Positions 1 to 6,659 of a DNA stretch of 7,626 bases are shown one piece after another. Source of the stretch: Gemmatimonadales bacterium (lineage in GTDB: Bacteria; Gemmatimonadota; Gemmatimonadetes; Gemmatimonadales; GWC2-71-9); the NCBI GenBank assembly GCA_013812695.1, contig JACCSZ010000052.1:1-7626 (forward strand). Direction: 5' to 3'. How positions within the stretch are numbered: position 1 is the first letter of the stretch; each line of letters begins with the position of its first letter. The notes beneath the pieces are model-generated. The model had not been told where the DNA came from, did not search any database, and saw only the letters and a program-made list of their open reading frames with translations. The position numbers were made by a program, and so were the translations under genes.

Positions 1-1125
1 GTCGGTCCGCGCCGCGAGCGCTCCTTGCAGCGCGGTGCCCGGCAGCAGGCCGGCCGTGGTGACCGACCCGCCGAACAGGGTGTTCGACACGGCAATCAAC
101 TCGAAGATGGCGCCGGTCGCTCGGGCGAGCGGCTCGAGCACCATCGGCATCAGCCGTCCCATGGCCGTTCCCGTGAGCACGCCGATGCGCCGTCCTTCCA
201 AGCCGTGCAATCCGGTTACGCCCCGCTCGATCTGGCGCTGGAGCCAGCGCACACTGCCGACCCCGTTCTCGACCTGGTCGAAGCCGTCATAGATCTCCGC
301 GGGCGGCAGATCGACGCCTGCACGGACGTACAGCTCGTCGGCGCCGAACGCCCAATGCACACCTCGCTCCCGCCGGGCGACGCCGGCGCGCGCCTCGACG
401 ATGCCGATGGCGGCGCGACACTCCTCCGCGGTGGGCTCTCGCACCAGATGATGCTTGCTGAATTCCGTCAGGCCGACCGGCACGACCGAGCAGCCCAGGA
501 TCGCGGGGCCGAACTCGTACAGCTCGCGCAGCGTCGCTTCGAGAATGGCGCCGTCGTTGACGCCGGGCGACATCACGATCTGGGTATGGAACTGGATCCC
601 GTGTGCCGCGAACTTGCGCAGTTGCGGAAGGATGGCTGGGGCGGTCGGATTTCGCAGGAGAAACCGGCGGACGGCTGGATCGGTTGCGTGCACCGACACG
701 TAGAGCGGTGACAACCGATACTCGATGATCCGGGCCACGTCCCTCGGCTTGAGGTTCGTGAGCGTGGCGAAGTTGCCGTACCGGAACGACAGCCGGTAGT
801 CGTCGTCCCTGATGTAGAGGACATCGCGCAGCCCGTCCGGCAGCCCATCGACGAAGCAGAAGTCGCAGCGGTTGGCACAGCGGCGGATCCGGGCCGGCTC
901 GAGCCCGACGCCGAGCGGCTCGCCCAGCGGCCGCTCGATCTCGAACTCGATCTCCTCGCCATCGGGCTGGCGCACGTGCAGCAGGAACTCTTCCTCTGCC
1001 GTGAGGAACTCCCAATCCAGAAAGTCCTCGATCTCGCGCCCGTCGACCGCGAGCAGCTCGGTGCCCACGGCGAGCCCAAGCTCGTCCGCGATCGACTCCG
1101 GCTGCACCGCCGTGACCCGAATCAT
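1..1125 (-). CDS. PDZ/radical-SAM DUF512 domain protein, C-terminus cut by window edge
   Basis: The frame is open from ATG at 1125 to the left edge: 375 codons with no stop, so the C-terminus is missing (perhaps 60-80 residues, judging from family length). Residues 1-65 form a PDZ-like domain (SIADELGLAVGTELLAVDGR at 11-30). The radical-SAM cluster motif CX3CX2C follows as Cys83, Cys87 and Cys90 (RCANRCDFCF), then family signatures DDDYRLSF (107-114), TLTNLKPRD (121-129), SPLYVSVHATDP (139-150) and VPVGLT (215-220). The DUF512 part carries YDGFDQVENGVGSVR (279-293), GVLTGT (315-320) and a FGGSVTTAGLLPG stretch (351-363). These identify the family of uncharacterised [4Fe-4S]/SAM oxidoreductases, in cyanobacteria called a putative FeS-containing oxidoreductase; substrate and product are unknown. 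ATG 1125 is the first start after an in-frame stop at 1173-1171, with an SD-like AGGG five bases upstream. It lies 117 bp downstream of recQ on the same strand. In several bacteria this family neighbours the GTPase gene der, which would lie beyond the left edge if conserved here; I cannot see it. Confidence 0.93.
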   Translation of the reverse strand, partial: MIRVTAVQPESIADELGLAVGTELLAVDGREIEDFLDWEFLTAEEEFLLHVRQPDGEEIEFEIERPLGEPLGVGLEPARIRRCANRCDFCFVDGLPDGLRDVLYIRDDDYRLSFRYGNFATLTNLKPRDVARIIEYRLSPLYVSVHATDPAVRRFLLRNPTAPAILPQLRKFAAHGIQFHTQIVMSPGVNDGAILEATLRELYEFGPAILGCSVVPVGLTEFSKHHLVREPTAEECRAAIGIVEARAGVARRERGVHWAFGADELYVRAGVDLPPAEIYDGFDQVENGVGSVRWLQRQIERGVTGLHGLEGRRIGVLTGTAMGRLMPMVLEPLARATGAIFELIAVSNTLFGGSVTTAGLLPGTALQGALAARTD

Positions 1126-1130
1126 TCGTG

Positions 1131-1198
1131 CCCTGGGTTTGTGGTCCGTTGGCTCCTCAGCCCGGAAAGATCATCTCTTTCCGGGCTAAACTCCAGGG
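1131..1198 (-). promoter_or_regulatory. Possible structured 5' leader sequestering the DUF512-gene ribosome site
   Basis: On the minus-strand RNA, CCCUGG (1198-1193) can pair with CCAGGG (1136-1131). This 6-bp stem encloses the perfect hairpin at 1159-1187. The CCAGGG arm contains the only SD-like sequence (AGGG, at 1134-1131) before the ATG at 1125, so closing the stem would hide the ribosome site. A smaller hairpin, GGAAG-CCA-CTTCC (1200-1212), lies next to it on the recQ side. I do not recognise a known riboswitch class. Six-base complementarity is short and may be chance. Confidence 0.35.
1159..1187 (-). repeat. Perfect 12-bp inverted repeat (hairpin) between recQ and the DUF512 gene
   Basis: AGCCCGGAAAGA (1159-1170) is followed by a 5-base loop and its exact reverse complement TCTTTCCGGGCT (1176-1187). 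The stem is uninterrupted. Read on the minus strand, the direction of both flanking genes, the hairpin is followed by GAGGAGCC; on the plus strand it is followed by AAACTCC. Neither side has a run of T, so it is not a standard intrinsic terminator. It may be a leader structure, an RNA-processing or 3'-stability element for recQ mRNA, or a protein-binding palindrome. The structure is directly visible; the role is inference. Confidence 0.85.
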
Positions 1199-1242
1199 TG
1201 GAAGCCACTTCCCCCAAGGGAGGCGATGTGCCTTCTCACACC

Positions 1243-3357
1243 TCAGCCCAACAGGCCGAGCAGCACCTCCCCATATGCTTCGAGCTTCGCCGGCCCGATG
1301 CCCCGCACCTGTTGCAACGATTCGCGATCCCGCGGCCGCGCCGCGGCCAGCGCCGCCAGCGTCCGGTCGTGGAAGATGACATACGGCGGCATGCCTTTGC
1401 GTCGCGCCTCCTCGGTCCGCCATTGCTTGAGCCGCGCGAGCAGCTCCGGATCCACCTCGACTTCAACGCCAGTGTGGGTGCCGTCTGCCCGAGCCAATTC
1501 CGAGGCCTCGCGCGCTGCTGCCCGGCGGCCGCGGGACTGCGGCCCACGAATGGAAGCGGCGGCCGGGAGGGCCAGCTTCGGCTCAGCCGCGCCCATTGCT
1601 ACGCGCCGTCCCTCCGGCGTGAGCGCCAGCACGAAGGCGCCAGGCCGGCCGCCCTCGATGCCCTGTCGCTCGATCAGCCCCGCGTCGGCCAGCACGTTCA
1701 GCAGGCGCTTGACCTCGTCCAGCGCCACGCCGGCCAGCCTGCCGTACGTCGGGATGCGGTCGAGCCCGCGATCCACCACCTCGCGTCCGTGGCTGCCGGT
1801 GAGCATCTGGGCGATGCGCTCCACGCCGAAGCGGCCCGACAAGCGTCCCACACCCGAGAGCGCGATACGAACGCGCAGCAGCTCACCCTCATCGAGCGCG
1901 CGCGTCCCGGCGAGTCCCCACCCGAGGCACACGTCGCACGTGCCGCAGCGCGGTGCCGCGCCGCGCCGTGCACCCCCGGCGAAGTAGTCATAGATGTACC
2001 TGGTGCGGCAGCCACGCGAGAACGCGTAGTGGACCATCATGTCGAGACGCTCGCGGTCGCGCCGCGCTTTGAGCTGGCGGACGCTGTCGTCGAGCGGGAT
2101 GGAGCCGGTGCCGGGCGACACGCCGGCCGCCTCGGCGGCGCGTCGAAGCAAGCGCACGGCCGTGGCGGCGGCCATGGAGCCGGAGGCGCGATCGCTCAAG
2201 CGGTCGACGGTATCGTCGTCACTCACGCCTTCGCCCATGAGCCGCCACGCTGAGCGGAGGAGCTGCACGGATGGGTTGGCCCCGGCCATAAAGAACTCCT
2301 GCGTGCGCACATCGGCAGGAGAAAACAGCAGCGTGCACCGCGATGGGAGCCCGTCCCGGCCGGCCCGGCCCGCTTCCTGGTAGTAGGCTTCGACGCTCCC
2401 CGGCAGCTCCGCGTGTGCGACGAACCGGATGTCCGGCTTGTCCACGCCCATGCCGAACGCGTTGGTCGCCGTAATGACATCGAGATGCCCGCCGAGGAAA
2501 TCGTTCTGTACTCGCGACCGCTCGTCGTCCGAGAGACCGGCGTGGTACCGGCCCGTGCGGAGCCCCTCACCCGTGAGAAAATCCGCCCATAGCTCGACCG
2601 CCTTGCGGGTGGCGGCGTACACGATGCCCGGCGTTCCCATCTCGGACACCAGCCGGGCCAGCGCCGCGGCCTTCTCGTCCCTCGTTCGGCAGGTTTCGAC
2701 CGCGAGCGTCAGGTTGGGCCGTTCGAAACCGGTGATGATCTCGACCGGGTCGCGCAAGCCCAGCTGGGCTGCGATATCAGCGCGAACGTCTGGGGTGGCC
2801 GTGGCCGTGAACGCCGCCGCCGGCACGCCGAGCTCCGCGCGAAAGGCGGCCAGCCGGCGGTAGTCCGGGCGGAAATCGTGCCCCCATTGACTGATGCAGT
2901 GCGCCTCATCCACCACCAGGCGGATGGCCCGGGCCTGCCCGAGCGCGTCGCGGAACACGCGGCTGCCGAGGCGCTCGGGTGCGACATAGACGAGCGCTAG
3001 CCGGCCGGCGGCCAGGTCGGCTTCCGCGGCAGCCCGCTCGTGCGGCGCCAGGCCCGAGTGCAGCGCCGCCGCCGCGATGCCGCGGAGCCGGAGTCCGTCC
3101 ACCTGATCCTTCATAAGCGCGATGAGCGGCGAGATCACTACAGTGGTGCCTTCGAGCAGCAGCGCCGGAAGCTGAAAGCACAGCGATTTGCCGGCGCCCG
3201 TGGGCATGACCGCCACCAGGTCCCGCCCTTCCAGCACGGCGAGCGCCGCTTCGCGCTGTCCGGGACGGAAGGCTCGGAGGCCGAACCGCGCGTGGAGCGC
3301 ATCTTCCAGCGAGTGGCTGGGAGCCTCGGGTGTGGTGGTGGCGACGTCGGCGGGCAC
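1243..3357 (-). CDS. recQ: ATP-dependent DNA helicase RecQ
   Basis: This is a 3'-5' superfamily-2 DNA helicase acting in recombination and stalled-fork repair. The 704-aa product has the full RecQ architecture: motif 0 (FGLRAFRPGQ, about 25-34), Walker A PTGAGKS (52-58), DEAH box (150-153) followed by the aromatic-rich loop CISQWGHDFRPDYR, motif III TATAT (184-188), motif V ATNAFGMGVDKPD (about 297-309) and arginine-finger motif VI QEAGRAGRDG (327-336). Four zinc-binding cysteines (450, 471, 474, 477) precede a winged-helix RQC domain (about 490-588) and a C-terminal HRDC domain (about 635-702). I chose GTG at 3357: it leaves about 20 residues before the helicase core, as in other RecQs, and the 90 bases between it and the upstream ATG at 3447 are rich in rare codons with A/T third positions (TCT, AGA, CTA, AGT), unlike the rest of the gene. 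A GGAG lies 13 bases upstream of the GTG, rather far. The ATG at 3447 would give 734 aa and has no SD. The gene is divergent from padR. Confidence 0.95.
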   Translation of the reverse strand: MPADVATTTPEAPSHSLEDALHARFGLRAFRPGQREAALAVLEGRDLVAVMPTGAGKSLCFQLPALLLEGTTVVISPLIALMKDQVDGLRLRGIAAAALHSGLAPHERAAAEADLAAGRLALVYVAPERLGSRVFRDALGQARAIRLVVDEAHCISQWGHDFRPDYRRLAAFRAELGVPAAAFTATATPDVRADIAAQLGLRDPVEIITGFERPNLTLAVETCRTRDEKAAALARLVSEMGTPGIVYAATRKAVELWADFLTGEGLRTGRYHAGLSDDERSRVQNDFLGGHLDVITATNAFGMGVDKPDIRFVAHAELPGSVEAYYQEAGRAGRDGLPSRCTLLFSPADVRTQEFFMAGANPSVQLLRSAWRLMGEGVSDDDTVDRLSDRASGSMAAATAVRLLRRAAEAAGVSPGTGSIPLDDSVRQLKARRDRERLDMMVHYAFSRGCRTRYIYDYFAGGARRGAAPRCGTCDVCLGWGLAGTRALDEGELLRVRIALSGVGRLSGRFGVERIAQMLTGSHGREVVDRGLDRIPTYGRLAGVALDEVKRLLNVLADAGLIERQGIEGGRPGAFVLALTPEGRRVAMGAAEPKLALPAAASIRGPQSRGRRAAAREASELARADGTHTGVEVEVDPELLARLKQWRTEEARRKGMPPYVIFHDRTLAALAAARPRDRESLQQVRGIGPAKLEAYGEVLLGLLG

Positions 3358-3503
3358 GAGGGAATCTAGTCTCCGCTCGCGCGGTCGGGGGGCGCGAACG
3401 CACGCACTCTGGATCCTCCCTCCGCTGGGAGAAGACTCGAGGCTCATGTCGGCGTTGACGGTGTCGCCGCGGACCGGTGCGTCAGCGCGGGGCCATCTCC
3501 GAC

Positions 3504-3509
3504 AGTATA
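3504..3509 (-). promoter_or_regulatory. Possible -10 element for recQ
   Basis: On the minus strand these bases read TATACT, five of six matches to TATAAT, preceded by TGGC. No good -35 hexamer sits 16-18 bases upstream (the candidates are GTATGG, AGTATG and CAGTAT), so the promoter would be weak or activator-dependent. Transcription would start near 3497, leaving a leader of about 140 nt to the GTG at 3357. The hexamer overlaps one arm of the putative PadR operator. Confidence 0.35.
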
Positions 3510-3540
3510 GCCATTGTTTGTATAACCATACTGGCTATAT
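3505..3540. promoter_or_regulatory. Putative PadR operator: mirrored TGGCTATA boxes
   Basis: This is a short AT-rich patch in GC-rich surroundings between recQ and padR. TATAGCCA (3506-3513) and TGGCTATA (3532-3539) form an exact 8-bp inverted repeat with an 18-base spacer. Within it, GTATAGCCA (3505-3513) recurs as GTATAACCA (3520-3528), a direct repeat with 15-base period and one mismatch; GTAT-N4-ATAC (3520-3531) is a second small dyad. PadR proteins bind dyads of this general kind in their own promoters, so autoregulation by the adjacent padR product is the natural reading. The repeats are seen; binding is inferred. Confidence 0.55.
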
Positions 3541-3541
3541 T
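3514..3541 (+). promoter_or_regulatory. Candidate padR promoter, possibly giving a leaderless mRNA
   Basis: TTGTTT (3514-3519) as -35 and TATATT (3536-3541) as -10, separated by 16 bases, are the best promoter-like pair. The -10 ends only five bases before the padR ATG, so transcription would begin at or beside the A of ATG (3547). The GGAG at 3542-3545 is a single base from the ATG, too close to act as a ribosome site. An alternative -10, TATAAC at 3521-3526, would give a start near 3533 and a short leader, but has a poor -35. Confidence 0.45.
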
Positions 3542-3546
3542 GGAGC

Positions 3547-3909
3547 ATGGCCCAGGACCGCGACCGCATCGAGCAGCTCCTGCCCCTCCCTAGCGCCACG
3601 CTCCACATCCTCCTCGCCCTGGTCGACCAGGAGCGGCACGGGTACGCCATCATCCAGGACGTGGAAGCGCGCACCGACGGCGAGCTGCGGCTCAGCGCCG
3701 GCACGCTGTACCGATCGATCGCCCGGATGGTCGAGCAGGGCGTGATCGCCGAAGTGGTCCGGCGGCCCGCCGCCCGAGACGACCATGAGCGCCGCCGCTA
3801 CTATCGCATCACCCCGTTCGGCACCGCGGTGGCGCGCGCCGAGTTGGGGCGCCTCGCCCAGTTCGTGCGACTGGGCCTCGCGCGCGGGATTGCGCCGGAG
3901 CCCGCATGA
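3547..3909 (+). CDS. PadR family transcriptional regulator
   Basis: A 120-aa winged-helix repressor of the short PadR class. It has the family N-terminus LPSATLHILLALVDQERHGY with the HGY motif at 31-33, a recognition helix around GTLYRSIARM (52-61) and the charged wing DDHERRRYYRITPFG (78-92). The C-terminal helix after about residue 93 is short and would serve in dimerisation. M1 is the natural start, since the family core begins within 15 residues. The stop overlaps the permease start by 4 bp (ATGA), so the two are co-translated. Such PadR-permease pairs are common in Acidobacteriota and Gemmatimonadota, where PadR is presumed to control the permease and itself. The inducing ligand cannot be read from the sequence. 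Confidence 0.93.
   Translation: MAQDRDRIEQLLPLPSATLHILLALVDQERHGYAIIQDVEARTDGELRLSAGTLYRSIARMVEQGVIAEVVRRPAARDDHERRRYYRITPFGTAVARAELGRLAQFVRLGLARGIAPEPA
3897..3900 (+). promoter_or_regulatory. Ribosome binding site of the ADOP permease, inside padR
   Basis: GGAG within the last codons of padR lies five bases before the ATG at 3906. It supports that start and translation coupled to termination of padR at the ATGA overlap. Confidence 0.7.
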
Positions 3910-6491
3910 TCGGCTTCTACCGTGCACTCCTCCGCCTGTACCCATCGGGGTTCCGTGCCGAGTACCACGAAGAGCTCTGCGCCGTGTTTGCGGAACGGAT
4001 CTCCGGGTACTCGGGACCGCTCCCACGAGTCGCGCTCGGCATTGTGGCTCTCGCGGACGTCGTCCCCAATGCGGTGGCGGCCCACTGGGACATTGTCCGT
4101 CAGGACCTGCGCTACGCCGTCCGGGCCGTCGGGCGCACACCGGGGTTCGCGCTCACCGTCGTGCTGCTCGTCGCGCTCGGGGTGGGCGCGAACACCGCCG
4201 CGTTCTCGCTCGCCGACTTCGTGTTCCTGCGGCCCCTGCCATATCCCGAGGCGAACCGGCTGGTGAAGCTCTGGCAGAGCAGCGCCGGATTCGGGCGGAT
4301 CGAGCTGTCGCCCGCCAACTATCGCGACTGGAAAGCGCGGGCGCGGTCGGTCGAGTCGATGGGCGCCTACACCCGCCGCGCGATGAACCTCGTGGGCACG
4401 GCGGAGCCGCGCCGGCTCGAGACCGCGGCGATGACACCGGAGCTCCTGGGGATGCTGGGTGTGCCCGCCCTGGCCGGCCGGGTCTTCTCCCCGGCAGACT
4501 CGACCGGCGAACGCGTCGTGGTGCTGAGCCACGCGCTCTGGCAGACGCAGTTCGGCGGCGATCCGGGGACGCTCAACGCGGTCGTCCGGCTCGATGGTGC
4601 GCCGTTCATCGTGATTGGCGTGATGCCTCCGACTTTTCACTTCCCGGATCGTGAGGCGGAGGCGTGGACGCCGCTGTTCCTTCGCGAGGCGGACTTCCTC
4701 GACCGCAACGACAACTATCTCGAGGTCATCGCCCGCCTTCGAGATGGCGGAAGCCTGGAGGAGGCCCAGGCCGACTTCGCGGGCATCACGGCCGTGCTCG
4801 AGCAGGAATTCCCCAAGGAGAACAAGGAAACGCGGGCGCTGGTCCTCGGGCTTCGCGACGAGCTCTCCACCCGCGCCCGCCTGCTGGTCTTCGCGCTGTG
4901 CGGTGGCGCGTTGTGCATCCTGCTCCTCGCCTGCGCCAATCTGGCCAGTCTCTTCCTGGCCCGGGCGATGCACCGGGCGCGAGAGCTGGCGGTGCGGGCC
5001 GCGCTGGGCGCCGGCCGCGAGCGGCTGGTCAGGCAGCTCGCCACCGAGAGCCTCGGCCTCGCCGTGATGGGAGGAATAGTTGGGGTCGCGGTCGCGCTGG
5101 CCGGCGTGCCGCTGCTCGCGCGGCTGGTGCCGGCCACGCTTCCGACCGCGGCGGAGCCGACCGTCGATCTGCGCGTGTTGATCGCCGCGGTCGTGCTCGT
5201 GGTGCTCACGGGCCTCGGCTTTGGAGTGGGCCCAGCGGTCGGAGCCCGGCGGATCTCCTCGTTCGACGCCCTGCGTGAGGGCGCGCGCACCGGCGGCGCC
5301 CGCACCCAGCGGCTCCGCGCCAGTCTGGTCGTCATCGAGGTGGCCGCGTCGGTGGTGCTGCTCATCTCGTCGGGCCTGCTGCTTCGCGCGGTCATGCGCA
5401 TTCAGTCTACGGAGCCGGGATTCCGGCCGGAGGGCGTGCTGACGCTGCGGACCACGCTTCCGGCGTCGAAGTACGCCATCACGGCGCGGCGAGACCGCTT
5501 TTACGATCGGGTTCTGGAGGAGGTCCGCGCGCTCCCTGGCGTCGCGGGCGCGGCGTACACCACCGGACTGCCGATGAGCATGCGCGGTGGGATCTGGCCG
5601 GTGGCCTTGCCGGGCGAGGAGGCGATCGTCACCAACGCCGCGAACAGCTCTAGTGTGCGGTTCGTGACGCCGCAATTGTTCGAGACCCTCGGCATTCCGC
5701 TGCGCGACGGCCGCGACGTGGCGAAGTCGGACACCCGCGACGCGCCCTGGGTGGTCGTCGTCAGCGAATCCTTCGTGCAGCGCTACTGGCCCGGCGAACG
5801 GGCCATCGGCAGACGGTTCAGCGTGGGGTTCGGTGAACGCACGATCGTGGGGGTGGTCGGCGACGTTCGCGTGCGCGGCCTGGAGCAGCCGAGCGAGCCG
5901 CAGGTGTACCTCCCCGCAAGCCAGATGGCGGACAGCTCGTTCATCAACTACCCGCCGAAGGAGCTCGTCGTCCGGTCCGCGTCGGACCCCTCCACGCTGC
6001 TCCCCGCCATCCGCCGGATCGTCCGGGTCGCGGATCCGGAGCAGCCGATCTCGAACGTCCGGACCATGTCGGAGGTCCTCGACGACGAGACGGTGTCCCG
6101 CGTGACGCAGCTGCGGGTGCTCGGCGTCCTGTGCGCCATCGCGCTGCTGATCGCCGGGGTCGGGATCCATGGGCTGCTGACGTTCACCGTGGCGCAGCGA
6201 GCGCAGGAAATCGGCATCCGCCGTGCACTAGGCGAACAGGCCGGCAGCGTCGTCCGCCGGGTGCTTCGCGAGGGGTTCGTCCTGGCGCTGGCCGGCGTGG
6301 GGGTTGGGGTCTGGCTCGCCTACCTCTCGGCGGAGGCGATGGCTGCCCTGCTCGCCGGCATCCGGCCGGCCGACCCCGCCACCATCGCGTCCGCGGCGGT
6401 GCTCTGCCTGGCCACGGCTGCTGTCGGGTGCCTCCGTCCCGCCATCCATGCGGCACGGGTCGATCCGATGACGGCGCTGCGGCGGGAATAG
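3906..6491 (+). CDS. ADOP family ABC transporter permease (duplicated MacB/FtsX type)
   Basis: This 861-aa inner-membrane protein has two tandem MacB-periplasmic-core plus FtsX units. Residues 1-35 (FYRALLRLYPSGFRAEYHEE) are the cytoplasmic segment typical of 'acidobacterial duplicated orphan permease' proteins. Unit 1: TM about 80-105 with GVGANTAAFSLADFVFLRPLPYP, periplasmic core to about 320, then TMs about 326-350, 383-406 and 425-445. Unit 2: TM about 474-495, core to about 730, then TMs about 735-759, 788-806 and 826-844, giving eight in total. The coupling-helix motif after each FtsX-type TM is present: RELAVRAALGAGR (359-371) and QEIGIRRALGEQAGS (767-780). These helices normally contact a MacB-like ATPase, but none is encoded in this window. 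MacB-type machines couple cytoplasmic ATP hydrolysis to periplasmic work such as export of peptides, drugs or lipoproteins; the substrate here is unknown. Length is within the usual family range and no frame break is seen. Confidence 0.94.
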   Translation: MIGFYRALLRLYPSGFRAEYHEELCAVFAERISGYSGPLPRVALGIVALADVVPNAVAAHWDIVRQDLRYAVRAVGRTPGFALTVVLLVALGVGANTAAFSLADFVFLRPLPYPEANRLVKLWQSSAGFGRIELSPANYRDWKARARSVESMGAYTRRAMNLVGTAEPRRLETAAMTPELLGMLGVPALAGRVFSPADSTGERVVVLSHALWQTQFGGDPGTLNAVVRLDGAPFIVIGVMPPTFHFPDREAEAWTPLFLREADFLDRNDNYLEVIARLRDGGSLEEAQADFAGITAVLEQEFPKENKETRALVLGLRDELSTRARLLVFALCGGALCILLLACANLASLFLARAMHRARELAVRAALGAGRERLVRQLATESLGLAVMGGIVGVAVALAGVPLLARLVPATLPTAAEPTVDLRVLIAAVVLVVLTGLGFGVGPAVGARRISSFDALREGARTGGARTQRLRASLVVIEVAASVVLLISSGLLLRAVMRIQSTEPGFRPEGVLTLRTTLPASKYAITARRDRFYDRVLEEVRALPGVAGAAYTTGLPMSMRGGIWPVALPGEEAIVTNAANSSSVRFVTPQLFETLGIPLRDGRDVAKSDTRDAPWVVVVSESFVQRYWPGERAIGRRFSVGFGERTIVGVVGDVRVRGLEQPSEPQVYLPASQMADSSFINYPPKELVVRSASDPSTLLPAIRRIVRVADPEQPISNVRTMSEVLDDETVSRVTQLRVLGVLCAIALLIAGVGIHGLLTFTVAQRAQEIGIRRALGEQAGSVVRRVLREGFVLALAGVGVGVWLAYLSAEAMAALLAGIRPADPATIASAAVLCLATAAVGCLRPAIHAARVDPMTALRRE

Positions 6492-6659
6492 TCGCCGCTC
6501 GGGAGCAAGCACCTCGCCAATCGCGCGGGCTCCAGTGGTGCTGGTCGTGGTGGTCGGCCATATTGCAAGGCAGCTGACGACGCTGTTCCGCGTCTCCCCG
6601 CACATCTTATCCGGCACGATCACCCGTACCGCACGGTCCCCCCAGACCGGGACGAGCCC
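6492..6659. other. Intergenic gap, no supported element
   Basis: This stretch separates the permease from the sulfotransferase. I see only short complementary pieces with long loops (GGAGC 6502-6506 with GCTCC 6529-6533; AGCACC 6508-6513 with GGTGCT 6537-6542), which cross each other and lack a T-tract. TTGCAA (6563-6568) resembles a -35 but no -10 follows at proper spacing. Confidence 0.5.

Noticed and set aside
287..1015. 242-codon minus-strand open frame inside the DUF512 gene
   Set aside because: Same strand but a different frame from the radical-SAM protein; Arg/Ala-rich, no domain. The real frame has all the conserved motifs.
1159..1187. Intrinsic terminator for recQ
   Set aside because: The stem is perfect, but on neither strand is it followed by a T-tract, so I list it as an inverted repeat of unknown role.
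976..2253. 425-codon plus-strand open frame opposite recQ and the DUF512 gene start
   Set aside because: Low-complexity Arg/Ala/His-rich translation with no family resemblance. It runs across two real minus-strand genes and the hairpin region, as expected for an antisense shadow.
3801..6170. 789-codon open frame on the minus strand opposite the permease
   Set aside because: It is an antisense shadow of a GC-rich gene: the translation is dominated by Arg, His, Asp, Gln and Gly with no domain, and the sense strand encodes a clearly recognisable permease over the same span.
6492..6659. Terminator or promoter between permease and sulfotransferase
   Set aside because: Only short, mutually exclusive complementary segments and a lone TTGCAA were found; none reaches a usable standard.
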